64,000 nt of DNA, from assembly GCA_963575745.1 (NCBI GenBank), contig CAUYUJ010015848.1, forward strand, positions 228,855-292,854. The letters run 5' to 3'. Position numbers and translations under genes: made by a program. The DNA is from Prorocentrum cordatum (taxonomy: Eukaryota; Sar; Dinophyceae; Prorocentrales; Prorocentraceae). The notes beneath the pieces are model-generated. The model was not told the DNA's origin and did not search any database. It saw nothing but the letters and a program-made list of their open reading frames with translations. Shown in pieces: positions 34,877 through 46,708 of the stretch. How positions within the stretch are numbered: the first letter of the stretch is position 1; every line of letters begins with the position of its first letter.

Positions 34877-35140
34877 AAGAAGCGGCTCGCCACCATCGTC
34901 GCCGCAGTCTTGCTTGGCGTGGAATTCAAGACGCCACGCCAGTCGGGCATCGCGCAGCAGGGGGCGATGCCGATCGTGGAGGTTCAGCCGCAGGGCCTCC
35001 GCGAGCAGTCCGCGCCCAAATAGAACCCAGCTGCAGTCGCGCAGATGGGCGTCTTCAAGGACCTCACCCAAGCCTAAGCTCATCTTGGTCGATTTAACAT
35101 TAACAAGGCCCCGTGGAAGGCCATCAAGAAAGACGCACCA

Positions 35141-35995
35141 GTGCAAGTTGTTTCCTGGGGCGCAAGAGGACTGCTCTGCCGCGATGCCCGCCGATGCCGA
35201 CCCATGTTCCGCCGCCCCGTGAAAGCGTTCCGCCTTCGGGCCATCATCCTGATCCAGGAGCGCCACGGCTCGCTCGCGGAGCTGTGGGACATGCTCGCCC
35301 GCAACCCGTGCTCCTGCTCCTACGTCGCCAACTTCTCGGGCAGCCTTTCGAGAGGCGTGGGCGGCGATGCTGCGCTCGCCCCCGGGCTCGCACGCGCTGG
35401 GCGCGAGCTTCTGCAGCGAGGCCGCGGCGCCGGTGGCTCCCCCCATCCTGTCTGCGGCCCGCAATCGCTGGCGACGCGATTGTCCCTGCCAGGATCATGC
35501 TTGCCCGCGACCTCAACCCGAAAGGCGCGCGCCCTCAACGCCCGCAACTATTTGCTCGGCGAATCCCAGAAGGAATCGGCGCAGAGGGGGCGGCAGTCAC
35601 ATGCGCAGAGGGTCTTGGAGATCCCGCGCCCACGCGTCTTCGCGGCCATGGGCGGCTTCAACTTCGCAGGTGCCCCCTCGCATTCCCACCCCCTCCTGCG
35701 GCCTGGAGTTCGCAGGCAAACGCGGGGAAGCCGCTTCCAGCGGAACTGGGCCTTCCGGCGCCAGCCCGCGAAAAAACGACGTCATCGAGATCGCCGCCGA
35801 CATCCCAGCGCGCTTCTCGCAGCGTTGCCAGGTAGGCGCCGCCGTCGGCAGATCCTCCATCGACTTGCCGCCGGCCGTCATCCCGCGCCTGAACTGACAT
35901 CTGGATGCCGCCCAGGGCGCGGCGCCCCTGTGGGGCGCGCGCCTCAGCGACCATGCCGCCATCAAGCTCGCCATCGACACTGCAGAGGTTCCTGA
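35141..35995 (+). pseudogene. LINE-2 AP-endonuclease domain remnant
   Basis: VVSWGARGLLCRDARR followed by FRLRAIILIQERHGSLAELW matches the start of LINE AP endonucleases (W-N-RGL, then V-LQE-HG), which nick target DNA for priming. The expected N after SW is G here. The later catalytic motifs (GGDFN, SDH) are not in this frame, although SDHAAIK appears in another frame at about 35945. A frameshift is therefore likely between 35500 and 35900. Confidence 0.6.
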
Positions 35996-36074
35996 CAAAG
36001 GCGAGCGCCCCATCCCCGACTTCGCCTCCCGGTCGCAGCAGCGCGAAGCCCCCCTCACGCAGATGCTCGCGGAA

Positions 36075-37100
36075 GCCGAGCTCGACGCCATGACCGAACT
36101 GCGCCACTGCGATGCCGCGGAGGAGATCATGGCCCTGGCGGCCGAGCTCGCCCGCAACGAGTTGCAGCAGCTGCCCCTGGACACGGGCGACGGCAATTTG
36201 CTCGAGAGTAGGCGACTCGCGCTCCGTGCCATTGCTTGCGCCGCCTGGCGAATTGATCGCCGCGCCGCGCGCTTGCCGGCTGCCGCCGCCGAGCTAGGCC
36301 GCGCGCACTTGGGCGCCTCGGGGCCTTCCCCGCAGTTGCGTTACCCAGCGGCCCCTTACAGAGTTGCAGTGTGAGGGCATCCGAAGCAACCGGGCGTCGA
36401 TGTTGGCTTCCCCTCCGAAGGGCGACAAAATCGGCGATGCCATCGACTGCCCGTGAGTCGCGTCAGAGGTGCGCCCGCTTTCGTTGAAAAACTGCGACGC
36501 CATGGCCTTCGCCGCAGCGATTAATTTCCCGCTGACAGAGTTAGCGGCTGAGCGAGCGCACGAGACCCAGCGGGGCTATATCCGCGGATGGAATTTTCTG
36601 CCGGAGCGTAGCCGAGCTCGACGCCCGCGCGAGGGCTGCGGGCTGACGCGAAGGCGCAGATTGCATGATGCATCTCTGTTTAGATATCGACATCAAAGCT
36701 GCCCCCCCAGCATGAACCGCGCGTGGCTGCCGCCGGTTCTTGAGCGGATGGGGCTGCCGCCAGGGCACCTTGCAGCAATCGAGAGCCTCTACTTCTTTAC
36801 CCTCGCCAGCGCGCGCGCGGGCGACGAGATCGCCCCGCTGCTCCTCAGGAAAGTGGGGTCATGCAAGGCTGTCCCCTCAGCGGCGGCCCGCGGGCTTTCG
36901 GCGCGGGCCCCGTCGCCCGCTCTGTAGAGCGCGCGCCCCCGACGGATCCGCGCGAAGCTTCCCTGGGAGCCTGCGCCGACGACGCGGGCGCGCCCCTGGC
37001 GAAGCTCACATGCCTCGCCCGCCTCGCCCCTTCCTCTGCATATGCCTCGAGGCTTGCCTCTCGCCGCCCCCATCCCCGCGAGTGCGTTCTCGCCCCGCTC
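36075..37100 (+). pseudogene. LINE-2 reverse transcriptase remnant
   Basis: DIDIKAAPPSMNRAWLPPVL at 36683 corresponds to RT motif A (D-x-x-AFPS), with ERMGLPPGHLAAIESLYF following. QGCPLSGGPRAF at 36864 is the RT motif B (QGCPLSPLLF). These lie in different frames, so at least one frameshift intervenes. The catalytic DD motif is not obvious downstream. Together they give a confident RT family call and a dead copy. Confidence 0.7.
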
Positions 37101-38384
37101 TGGACATGATGCGCAAAATATGTAATCGCAGACACCCTCTCCGTCCTGCGCCAGATGCCCCCGAAGTGACAGTATTCTACCACGCCGGGAGAAACGATGC
37201 ACCTAGGAGCGCACGTTGGCCTGGCGGCCATGAGTGCCCTCCAGAGGAAGGCCTGCTCGCAGAAATGGTGGGAGATAGCCGCGAGGACCTCTGCTTATGA
37301 CGCCCCCCCCCCCGACTCCTCCCTCCATTCGCGCGGATTCGCGATTCCCCCCGCCCTGGGCTACGTCGCCCAGTTGTACCCGCCGCCGAAGCTGCTCCTG
37401 CACAGGGGGCCTCGGTGCATTCGCGAGCTGCTCAAGTTGACTCCTAATTTGCTCACAGGTCGCGACCTTTGGCTCCTCCGAGGTTGGGCGCCTGGCTTCG
37501 CCCCGGTCCCCGCATCGGCGTGCGCGGCGGCGACAGGCTAGCGCGCGGCGCAGAGCGCTGTCCCCCAGCGCGCCTCTTGGCGCGGGGAGCTCGAAGAAGG
37601 CTCGCGGCGCCACGACGCACTCGCATGCCATGCGCGGGACCTCTGGTCCCCGCCTCGCTGGCGCGACCCGCAGGCCATCGTTCAGTTCCTGCGCGACAGT
37701 GCCCGCTCTCTTGCCCCCCCGAAGGTCGCCGTTGCCGCTCGGCGGACTGCTGCGGCAGAGGCCCTGCGCGTAGCCGCGCTGGCCGCCGAGCTCCAAAAGA
37801 GGCCGCGGCTCCAGAGGGCGTGTGCTCGCTCCGTGGTTCGCGAACTGTGCCCAGACAGGATGCGCCTTGCGCTGCAGAAGCGAGTGCACTCTTGGTGTCC
37901 AGAACTCCAGGTCCCACCCTTCGCCCCCCGCTGGCAGGCCTTGAAGGGCGCCTCGGCGAAGACTCGCCCCGCCATCTTCCGGTCGCTAATGAAGACGTTC
38001 GCGGGAGGTTGGATCATCACCCGCAGGATGCACATCCTCGGCCAGCGTGGGTGCGTCTTTGGATGCGAGGGTGGTCCTGATGCGATCGCTCACTACCTCT
38101 CCTGCCCCTCGCCTGCTCCACCTCGTCGCCTTACCTTGCTCCGTCCTCCCCGCTTCCGTGCTCGTCCGACTGGGCCTTGGCGTGGAGAATGATTACTCCG
38201 AGGGGACCTCCAGGGAGCGTGCGCTCTAGCTGTTGGCCCTCGCTGACAAACTTTGCCCCACAAGCTTCGTGTGCGCACTCCTGGAACGCCGATTTGATAT
38301 CCCGGGCACATCGAAGTGCCCTCAGCAATTGCGCGCCCTCTTCGAGGTGTGACACAGGAGCGTGGCGTCCAAGGCTACGCGCAA

Positions 38385-38405
38385 CCATCATCACCACCTC
38401 ACATT

Positions 38406-38471
<66 letters not shown>

Positions 38472-38669
38472 GTCATCATCATCATCATCATCATCATCAA
38501 CATCAACATCAGCATCAGCATCAGCATCAGCATCAACAACATCATCATCACCATCATAATAAACATCATAATAATCACCATCACCATCAACAGCATCATC
38601 ATCAGCACCATGGTTATTCTTCATCCGCATCATCACCATCAGCAGGATCATCTTCATCGGCATCATCAG

Positions 38670-38725
<56 letters not shown>

Positions 38726-38726
38726 G

Positions 38727-38814
<88 letters not shown>

Positions 38815-38862
38815 TTCATCTTCATCTTCATCTTCATCTTCATCTTCATCACCACCAAGCTC
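38385..38862 (+). repeat. (CAT)n/(ATC)n microsatellite, 3' flank of LINE-2
   Basis: About 480 bp of CAT repeat with CAG, CAA and CTT variants, in the same strand phase as the repeat before LINE-2. The TTCATC block at 38813-38848 ends it. From 38863 to 39090 there is GC-rich sequence without a supported gene. Confidence 0.95.
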
Positions 38863-39094
38863 CCGACCGTAAATTTGCATCGGCGGCCGCGGAGCGGGAG
38901 CAGCGGCCGAGCGGGTCAGGGCGCTGCGCGGCGGTGGCGCCGGGCGTGCCGGCCGGCACGGCGCGGGCGGCTCGCAGGCTCCGCCCGCCTGGCGCGGCGA
39001 GCGCGGAGCACGGGCAGCCGTTGACTGCCACCGTGGAGAAAAGGACTGACAGCTCAAGAGGGGCCTAAGAAATCTCAGGCTCCATCAAGCTAGA

Positions 39095-39195
39095 AAGCTG
39101 CTGAAAGCATCAGCTTCCCCAGGCCCTCGGCGGGGCCCGGGACCGTCAAGGAACTACTCAGGGCGGAAAGCAGCCTCAGGAAAGCTGTCCACGCG
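39095..39195 (+). repeat. decayed fragment of family B
   Basis: CCCCAGGCCCTCGGCGGGGC, CCGGGACCGTCAAGGAACTA and CTCAGGGCGG follow family B order. The ends are lost. Confidence 0.5.
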
Positions 39196-39339
39196 CCGAA
39201 CACAAATGGAGCGCCGCTTGCTTGGGGCCCCGAGGCGCCCCAGGCGAGACCCCCGGAGGGTTGCACACAGCCCAGGAGGGCTCGGAGTAGAATTTGCCGT
39301 CGGGATCTTCTGCTCAGCGTGTCGCGTCGATGGGTTTTG

Positions 39340-39500
39340 CCCGGTGCGCTGCGGCGCGACGCGTCGACCACGTCCCGGTCCCCGGGCGTCAGCGTCTCCA
39401 GCCTCTCGCGGCCGCCCGCCCCGCGGAGCGGAGCGACATGCCATCAGCTCACGAGGGCACGGCGGGTCGCCAGGGCCGCCGCCGCCGCCGCGGCACGCCA
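39340..39500 (+). repeat. dispersed family C, copy 2
   Basis: Shares GCGGAGCGGAGCGACA, the GCGTCAGCGTC block and GCCAGGGCCGCCGC with 32690-32875. Confidence 0.7.
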
Positions 39501-39529
39501 AGCAGAACAGCGTGACCGTGACCCCCGCC

Positions 39530-39655
39530 TTGCCAAGTCGATCAGCGAACTGCCTATTGTCGATTCTCGAGAGGGTGTGGCGGCCGCAACTGTTGCGGGA
39601 CAGCGCCCGCCAGGTCTGGTCCTGGGCCGTTCTCATTGGAAGGGCGTTTTGCTGA
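39530..39655 (+). repeat. dispersed family D, copy 1
   Basis: Aligns with 53580-53712 through CGATTCTCGAGAG-GTG, the GCGCCCGCCAGGT block and the CCGTT---GGAAG block. Confidence 0.55.
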
Positions 39656-39659
39656 AGAG

Positions 39660-39805
39660 GGTTGCGTCCGTCCTCCTCGATGCTCGATGCTCGAGGACAA
39701 TGGCGCTCGATGCTCGATGCTCGATGTCCTCGATCCTCGATGCTCGATCCTGTGAAATGGCGCCAGGACGGTCCAGTCCTCGATCCTCGATGCTCCTCCG
39801 CAGCC
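39660..39805. repeat. CTCGATG short tandem repeats
   Basis: CTCGATGCTCGATG, ATCCTCGATGCTCGATCC and similar. From 39806 to 40264 no gene is recognised; the sequence is CCTCC-rich around 39930-40030. Confidence 0.8.
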
Positions 39806-40264
39806 CTTGCCCTGGGATGCGGTCCGGGCAGAAGTTCGAGGCGGATCCAGCCGTGGCGACGAGGAGGCTCCAGGAGCTCCCACTGGGGGGGAGCCAAACT
39901 CGTCCAAAGATTTTGACCCTCGATCCTCCTCCTCCCCTTCCGCCATCATTTCTCCTTCCTCCTTCCTCCTCCCTCCCTCCCTTCCTCCCTTCTCCTCCCT
40001 CCGTCCCACCCTCCCTCCTCCCTCTTCATCTTCCTAGAAAATGTTCGCTGACCTCCACTGGCGCGCTTTGACCAGGATGCCGAAGGGAATATCTCCGTGG
40101 TGACCATAGGCTTTTTGGAGGCCAAGACAGGGCGAAACGCGTCCCACAACCCAGATCTTCGAGCACCTGTCCCCTCCTCTCCCCCCCTCCCTCCTCTTCA
40201 CTCGGTGGCCGAGCTGTCATCCGCCAGCCGTGCTCACGCTGCAGAGGTCCCCTGAGACCCAACA

Positions 40265-40620
40265 AGGGCCACAATCGATCCTCCTCTTCCTCCTCCTCCT
40301 CCTCCCTCCTTACGCTCGTCTCCTCCTCCTCCTCCTCCTCGATCCTCTCTCGATCCTCTCTCGACTCTCCTCGATCATCGCTTCTCCTCGATCACGTACC
40401 TCCTCCCTCCTCCCCCGGTCAGGCTCTCGAGGGGAGTGCGGCCGAGGGCGACGAGAGCCCCCCCCCCCCCCCCAGAGGGTGGGACAGACGAGAGCAGAAA
40501 CACAGGACGCCGAGGGTGTTCGAAGTTCGATCCTCGAACACCGATCCTCCTCGGTCCTCACCCTCCTCCTCCTCCTCCTCCTCCTCCTCCTCGATATTAT
40601 TCTCCTTACTCCTCGCCCGA
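40265..40620. repeat. CTC/TCGATCCTC low-complexity block
   Basis: CTC runs and TCGATCCTC units. The family resembles the CTCGATG repeats at 39660. Confidence 0.7.
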
Positions 40621-40784
40621 AAGAGTATGTTCCCCCCCCTGCACCTCGCGCCGAAGGCGGGGCGAGCTGGCGAAGCGCTACCAGCAGCAGTTCCAGGGGC
40701 TGGCCAACTACGACCGCAGCAAGGCGCCGCGGCTCCTACGGACGTTAAGGATGTTCAGGACGCCAAGAGGCCCCAGGGACGCAC

Positions 40785-40860
40785 ACACAGAAACACACAC
40801 ACAGACACACACAGACACACACACACACACACATACACACGCACACACACACACACACAG
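40785..40860. repeat. (CA)n microsatellite
   Basis: CA repeats with occasional G and T interruptions. From 40861 to 41095 no gene is recognised. Confidence 0.9.
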
Positions 40861-41099
40861 GACATTAGGGACATTAAGGCGAAAGCCGAATTACTGGCGC
40901 ATATCCTCAAAGCTGACCTCTCGAGCCACCTTGGCGCTGGGCCCTTTGGATGGGGAGACAGGCGTTTCTTCATCCTAGCCAGATTGTGGCTCCCTTTGGG
41001 GGTGGGAGCCATGCATTGGGATCGCAGGTATCGGGGGTCGAAGGAGGAGAGTAAACAAGTGAGGAAGAAGAGAAGATGGAGGGGGAAGGGGGGAGGAAG

Positions 41100-42066
41100 A
41101 TGCTGCTGCTGCTGATGATGCTGATGCTGATGATGCTGATGATGATGACGATGACGATGACGATGATGATGATGATGCTGATGCTGATGATGCTGATGAT
41201 GATAATGCCGATGATGCTGATGCTGATGATGATGATGATGATGAGGAGGAGGAGGAGGAGGAGGAGGAGGAGAAGGAGGAGGAGGGAGAGGACGAGGATG
41301 AGGAGGATGAGGAAGAGCACGAGCAAGAGGAGGAGGAACGGGAGGAGGACGAGGAGGATGATGAGGAGGAGGAGGAGGAGGAGGAGGGAGGAGGAGGAGG
41401 AGGTAAAGGAGGACGAGGCGGGATGAGGATGAGGACGATGATGTTGATGATGATGATGATGATGATGCTGGTGATGATGATGATGATGCTGATGATGATG
41501 AAGATGATGATGATGACGTTCCTGATGCTGATGATACTGATGATGAGGAGGAAGAGGAGGACGATGAGGAGGAGGATGATGCTGAGAACGATGTTGATGA
41601 TGATGATGGTGATGGTGATGCTGCTGATGATGATGACGCTGATGCTGATGGTGATGATGATGATGATGATGATGATGCTGATGCTGATGCTGATGATGAT
41701 ATGATAAGGATTGGAGTATTATGCGGAGGAAGGGATGAGGAGGAGGAGCGAGGATGAGGACGTGAGGAAGGAGGAGGAAAGAGAGGAGGGGGCGCGGAGG
41801 AGGAGGAGGAGGAGGATGAGAGACGAGGATGAATAGGATGAAGAGGAGGAGGAGGAGTAGGAGGAGGAAGAGTAAGGAGGAGGGAAGGAGGAGGAGGAGG
41901 AGGCGGAGGAGGCAGAGGAAGAAGAGGCGGACGAATGGGGAGGAGGAGGGAGGGAGGGAGGTGGGAGGGAGGGAGGGATGGAGGGAGGAGGAGGAGGAGG
42001 CGGAGGAGGAGGAGGAGGATGTTGATGATGAGGATGATGCTGCTGCTGCTGATGATGATGATGATG
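41100..42066. repeat. long composite GAT/GAG microsatellite
   Basis: Nearly 1 kb of GAT, GCT-GAT and GAG blocks, broken by the assembly gap. Confidence 0.92.
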
Positions 42067-42166
42067 NNNNNNNNNNNNNNNNNNNNNNNNNNNNNNNNNN
42101 NNNNNNNNNNNNNNNNNNNNNNNNNNNNNNNNNNNNNNNNNNNNNNNNNNNNNNNNNNNNNNNNNN
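42067..42166. other. assembly gap of exactly 100 N
   Basis: Fixed-length N run inside trinucleotide repeat. The true size and content are unknown. Confidence 1.
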
Positions 42167-43195
42167 AGGAGGGAGGAGGGAGGAGGAGGAGGCCGGAGGG
42201 AGGGAGGGAGGAGGGACGAGGGAGGAGGGACTGTTAAAGGAACAAACTTTGCATCAAGAGTTTTGGGACCACTTCGAATACCCCCCGCCCCCCCGGCCTT
42301 AATCTATGCTTCTCTTTGACTGTCGCTGCGTCGGGCCTTACAATATATATGGCCGTCTTGACCGTGGGGGATGCACGCAGAACGCCAGTGTTCCTCTTCC
42401 CCTCCTCGTCCTCCTCCTCCCCCTTCCTCCTCCTCCCCCTTCCTCCTCCTCCTGCTCCTCCGCCTCCTCCTCCTCTTCCTTGACAATCGCCTGCGCCAAC
42501 GCATACGGCTGGGATTCTGAACTGTTTCCACCACGGCCAGGTGTAGCATTGTGGTGGTGCTACTCTTTGTCAGGCAGTGTTTCGCACAGTGTCGAGGGTG
42601 GCCGACACGCGGGAGCGAGAGTCTGTTCGGGCAGGGCCTCGGGGTGCACCTCACGGGCAAGGTGAGGGAGCCACTGGGTCAGTGTGAGCTGCTGTGCCGG
42701 GAGACAAATATTGAGCAGTTGGTCCCGGAGATGAGCGGCCAGGAAAAAATTAAACCAACGATCTCGATCGCAACGCATTCCAATATTGAGGCCAGGGGGT
42801 GGAGGGGGGGAATTCGGCTCTGTGTCGTCGGAGCGTTGTTGATGCATAGTTTTGAGGGAGGAGGGGGGAGGGATGGGGTGGGAGGGGGGAGGGAGGAGGG
42901 GGGAGGGAGAGAGGATGGGGGACGGCGCCCCGCCAACACCTCGCCAACACCTCGCCAACATGGTGGCGAGTCGTTTGCGAGATCTAGCCAACGCCTCGCC
43001 AACCCCACCAATGCGTTGACGAGACTTTGGCGGGGTCTCGCCAACCGTTGTCGGGGCGTCGGGGCGTTGGCGGGCGAGGTTCTGGCACTGCACCCCGCCT
43101 TCGCTGTGGCTGTGGCTGCGCTGGCACCTCACCCCCGGTTCCAACTCCCCCCCCTCTTCTCCACCTGATTTGTTTACTGTCCTGTTTGCCGCAGG
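42167..43195. other. no firmly supported gene
   Basis: GAG/GGA repeats continue to 42230 and CTC repeats lie at 42395-42480. At 42930-43060 there is a short TCGCCAAC(A/C) repeat (about eight units). A frame at 42551-42800 is mixed in composition but unrecognised. Confidence 0.4.
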
Positions 43196-43300
43196 TGCTG
43201 CTGAACCTCCTGCTCTGGCTCGATCCGTTCGGCGACCCGGCCTTCCGTTGGGTGGACGCGGTGTACGCGGCGCTGCAGCCGAGCGTCGCTGTGGAGACCT
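43196..43300 (+). CDS. possible exon of an unidentified, perhaps membrane, protein
   Basis: A pyrimidine-rich tract and GCCGCAG (acceptor at 43194-43195) precede a frame reading VLLNLLLWLDPFGDPAFRWV, DAVYAALQPSVAVETS. A GT donor follows CTCG at 43300. The amino-acid use is typical of protein and the first segment is hydrophobic. Downstream the same frame becomes Pro/Arg/Ser-rich, as expected of intron. No family is recognised. It might belong with the exon at 46104-46210 on the same strand. Confidence 0.4.
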
Positions 43301-43856
43301 CGGTGGGTTCGGTCGTCCTGAACGACCCCGAAGGCGCTCGTGCCGCCCACACCCGCCCCACCCGCTTGCAGCGCCGCCGTGCTCCTGCCTCGTGGTCGCG
43401 GTCCTGCGTCCTGCCCCTGCGCGGCCGCCCTCCGGAACCTCCTCGTCGGAACTCCCTCCGCGCCGCTGCCTCGTCTTGCTGCTCGGCCCCCTCCTCGCCC
43501 CGTTCGGGTCACCCGCAGGGGCGGGACGATGACCGCGAGGGCGCGAGGGTACCTGACCGCGCTTCTTGCGCCGTGCGGTGCGAAGCGCGAACATGGGCTG
43601 GCATGCCACCTGCCACCCTCCTGGCCATGCTCTCCTCCTGCTCCTGCTCCCTCCCCAGATCTCCAGCGAGTGACTTCTTAGCTGGCGAGGTGCTCCTCGA
43701 TATCTGCTCTCGGGGGGTCATTCTCGAAACCTGGGACCATGAAACACGGACTGGAGACGAAAAATACCCCAAGCGGAGCGGTCGAGCCTTCTGGGATCTT
43801 CCGGGGCCGCGGATTGACCAAATCTGATCGACGGATGTCGCGGCTGGCAGCTACCC

Positions 43857-44014
43857 TTAAGTCGGGCCCGTCCCTCTACAGGAGGAATATTCACAAATAA
43901 TTAAGAAATAGTCTGGGGATTTTTTTGAGTATTTTTTGACAACTTTGGAGTATTGTTTGAGTATTCTTTATTTGTCGTCGAACACCTCCCTGTAGGGGGA
44001 CACGCCCGACTTAA
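43857..44014 (+). mobile_element. TTAA-ended TIR element, intact copy
   Basis: TTAAGTCGGGCCCGTCCC at the left and GGACACGCCCGACTTAA at the right, with CTACAGGAGG and CCTCCCTGTAGG inside them. 158 bp, AT-rich middle. Confidence 0.88.
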
Positions 44015-44192
44015 ATCTACCCGATTACTGAGGGCGCTTTGGGGCCAAGCTGGCCCGCCAGTGCCATCCCTTCCTCGTGCTCGGCAGCGCGCGTGATGGA
44101 GGCACGCTGGCGGCGGCTCTGGCCTGGAGACCTCCTCCCTCCTTTTTCGTTCGTTTCCCTCTCCAGAATATCCCAAACGGGTTTAAAAAGTG

Positions 44193-44326
44193 AGATTTTC
44201 GACGAAAAATGAAAAGTACTTAAACAGTATTCCAAACTTGCCAAACAATATTCAAAAAATAGTTCCCAGACTATGGTTTAAACTATTTTTGAACATTCCT
44301 CCTGTAGAGGGACAGGCCCGACTTAA
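44193..44326 (-). mobile_element. TTAA-ended TIR element, one end lost
   Basis: The right end GAGGGACAGGCCCGACTTAA is intact. The body (TCGACGAAAAATGAAAAG, CCAGACTATGG) matches the reverse complement of 43857-44014. The left TIR is not recognisable. Confidence 0.75.
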
Positions 44327-44543
44327 GCCTGGAGACCTCCTCCCTCCTTTTGCGTTCGTTTCCCTCTCCTTCCCTTTCCATCCTCCCTCCTCCGGGGACA
44401 CGCCATGAAGAGGAGGGGCCCGAAGAGGAAGGTGCTCGGATGTTTTTTCCGCCGTCGTCGGCCATCCTGTGCGCACCTCCCGGGCCACGGGGCCGCCAAG
44501 AGCAGCCCAGCATGAGAAGCTCGTGCTGGGGAAAGCCACGGGG

Positions 44544-44723
44544 CCCAGACATCGGGCGTCTCGAACAAGTCGAGACAGATGCTTTTCCTAGTTTTTGGCC
44601 TCTTGGGGCCCTCGCCGGGCCTCGGGACCGTCACAAAAGGGCTCGGGATGAAAAACCGGCTCCAGGGAAGTGGTCGGGAGGTCGGGGGCCCGCTTCTCGA
44701 AAAAATCGAGACGTCGGATGTCT
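44544..44723 (+). repeat. dispersed family B, forward copy with clear inverted ends
   Basis: Begins CCCAGACATCGGGCGTCTCG and ends CGAGACGTCGGATGTCT. The body matches 29279-29462. Confidence 0.8.
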
Positions 44724-46103
44724 TTCCGGGCGGCGGCCAAAAAAGCGGACTCACGAGGGCGAAGCATAGTTCGACTCCCCGCGCCCCCCTCCTCGCTGCT
44801 CGGCCGCGCGCGCGCCGCCCGAGTGCTGCCGGCGTGGGCTCCGGGCTCGGCGGGAGCTGGCGGCTCGGGAGTGCGGGGGCCCCCAGCCCGTGTGGAGACC
44901 AAGCCGCGTCTTCCAGCACAGCCCGACGTGCTTCACGCTCCGAGGACGCTCCGGCCGTCCGCAGCCCTCTCCCCCCTTTCCCTTCCGGCCTCCCTTGCCG
45001 CCCGAGTGCTCAGGTCGCACGGCAGCAGGCCTGCCGTAGCCACGACCGCAACTTGGATCCAAGGCGCTGCTGAAAAGGCGCTGCTGCTAAAGCAGATGTG
45101 AGTCAGTGGGGGTTCGGGGCACGTGTCTGGGACTTGGGTTGTGGACGTCGATTAATGGAGAGGAAGCACGCTGCCAGATAATTTCCAGATGTCTGAAACA
45201 TATGTCAAACATGTTTCAAGCATGTGAAAAACATGTTCAAACCATGTTTAGAGTATTTATTTCGACACCCTAGACACATATTAAACTCAATGTAGAATTG
45301 TTAGAATGTCCATTGTCATGGCATCCACAGCCCTAAGGACACGTCTTGTGGTGCGGCAAGGAGGGATGGAGGAGGAGGTGGCCGAGATCCCCGGGGGCAG
45401 ACGTTGCCAAGAATTGCGGTGCGCCAGCTCCGTCGGCCGAGGAGGCACCAGCATCACCCCGTGCCCGCGGCGGGCCCGCGCCGCGTCGACGCGGCAGCGG
45501 CCCCAGCCTGGCTGGGCGCATTCGAGATCGAACGCCGCTGTTGGGCTGGGATCGGTCGATGCCGACCGAACCTGCGCTGTCGGAAAGCCACAGCCGTTCA
45601 GGGCCGAATGGTCCCCGCGGTGTCAGAAACCAACGCCGACTTCGACACGACAGCAAGCAGCCGCACGCACCTCCGCGGCGTACCTGGCGGCGACATCCGC
45701 GGAGAGGAAGGCCTGTCTGTCGGGTGCCCCACGGGAGTATTTTGTTCGCTGGTGACCCCAGGTGTCCTGGGCCTCTTGGCGAAGCTCGAGGTCCTTGAAG
45801 ACTATGTTCCAACGTGTCTTGCCTGCAGGGCCTCGCCTCGCATGTGACTGCCCGCTGCGTTGGGCAGGGGGTCTCCCGCCGAACAAACGGGCGTCGTGCG
45901 CCGTCGTGGGCCTCCCCTGTCTGCACCAGTTCCTCCTCCTCCTCCTTTCCCCTTTCCCTCCTCCCCGACCTCCGCCCTGCTCGACCTACCTCTTCCTCCC
46001 TTCTCCCTCCCTCCCCCCCTCCTCGACATCCTCCCTCCCCATCCATCCGCTCATCTTGGACGGGTCGGGGTGTCTCGTTTCCTTCGGCACGGTGCCACTG
46101 CAG
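44724..46103. other. no firmly supported gene
   Basis: GC-rich sequence, with an AT-rich stretch of ACATGTTCAAACC-type short repeats at 45185-45250. Long open frames at 45306-45850 overlap in three phases and show no recognised domain. Confidence 0.4.
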
Positions 46104-46210
46104 GCGACTACGAGGTGCTGTTTGGCGACGTGTTCAACGACTTCGCTGCCTCCATCAGCGACATCTTCGTGTCCAGCCCTTTGCGTCTGGCCTGCATGGT
46201 CGTGGTCACG
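46104..46210 (+). CDS. possible exon of an unidentified protein
   Basis: CACTGCAG (acceptor 46102-46103) followed by G precedes a frame reading GDYEVLFGDVFNDFAASISD and IFVSSPLRLACMVVVT, with a GT donor after ACG at 46210. The end looks like the start of a hydrophobic helix. It sits 2.9 kb downstream of the candidate exon at 43196-43300. They could be one gene, but the family is unknown and no other exon is seen. Confidence 0.42.
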
Positions 46211-46379
46211 GTGATGGGCGCCCGGCTATCTTCCTGCCCTTCCCTCGGCCAGGGCTCTGGACGTTGCGAAATTGACCGATTTCCCAGTTCTTGGAGCAGC
46301 AGCATGAGCAGGAAAACGAAGAAGGGATGGTTTCAGAGGAGTTGTGCCAGAGGTGTGTCGGCCAGTCCCTCCTTTTGTT

Positions 46380-46560
46380 ACTCCCCCTGTCATATGGGCG
46401 ATATCGGTTTTGGCGTTCCCGCCTCTTCGGGCTTCCGGCAGCCCAGGACGGCCCGAGGGGCCTCCCGGATCGTCCCAGTGCGGCCCAAGAGTTCCCCGAG
46501 ATGGCCCACGACGGCCCGAGAGGGTATCACGACAAGGCGTTCGGTTCTGCCCCCCCCATG
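46380..46560 (+). repeat. single unit of the CCAAGANGG repeat family with core
   Basis: TTCCCGCCTCTTCGGGCTTC followed by CCCAGGACGGCCCGAGGGG and GGCCCAAGAG, the same core-then-array order as in 22680-24740. Confidence 0.65.
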
Positions 46561-46708
46561 AAGCATGAAGCAACGCCCGACGGGCCCAGGGAGGGATCCC
46601 CTTTTTTCGCCCCCAGAGCACTGAAGGCGCAAGTCTGACGGAGGAAGCAAACGAGGCGCTAGCTAGCGCGAGCTCGGTGCAGTCGGACCGAGGCATAAGA
46701 TCGAGGTC

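Larger units (their letters stand above)
33272..38384 (+). mobile_element. LINE-2: full-length, decayed non-LTR retrotransposon in CAT microsatellite
   Basis: A 5.1-kb element, bounded by CAT repeats on both sides. The order is: spliced-leader relict; a 5' UTR with at least five TCAAG-CCTGGTCCGCCCC units (33375-33540); ORF1-like frame (33713-34876); AP-type endonuclease region (about 35141-35900); reverse transcriptase (about 36080-37100) with DIDIKAAPPS and QGCPLSGG; a connection; and a C-terminal zinc-finger-like CVFGC-x6-AHYLSC at about 38052-38105. The tail ends at GCGCAAC before CATCATC at 38385. Several stops and frameshifts mean it is inactive. Confidence 0.85.
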
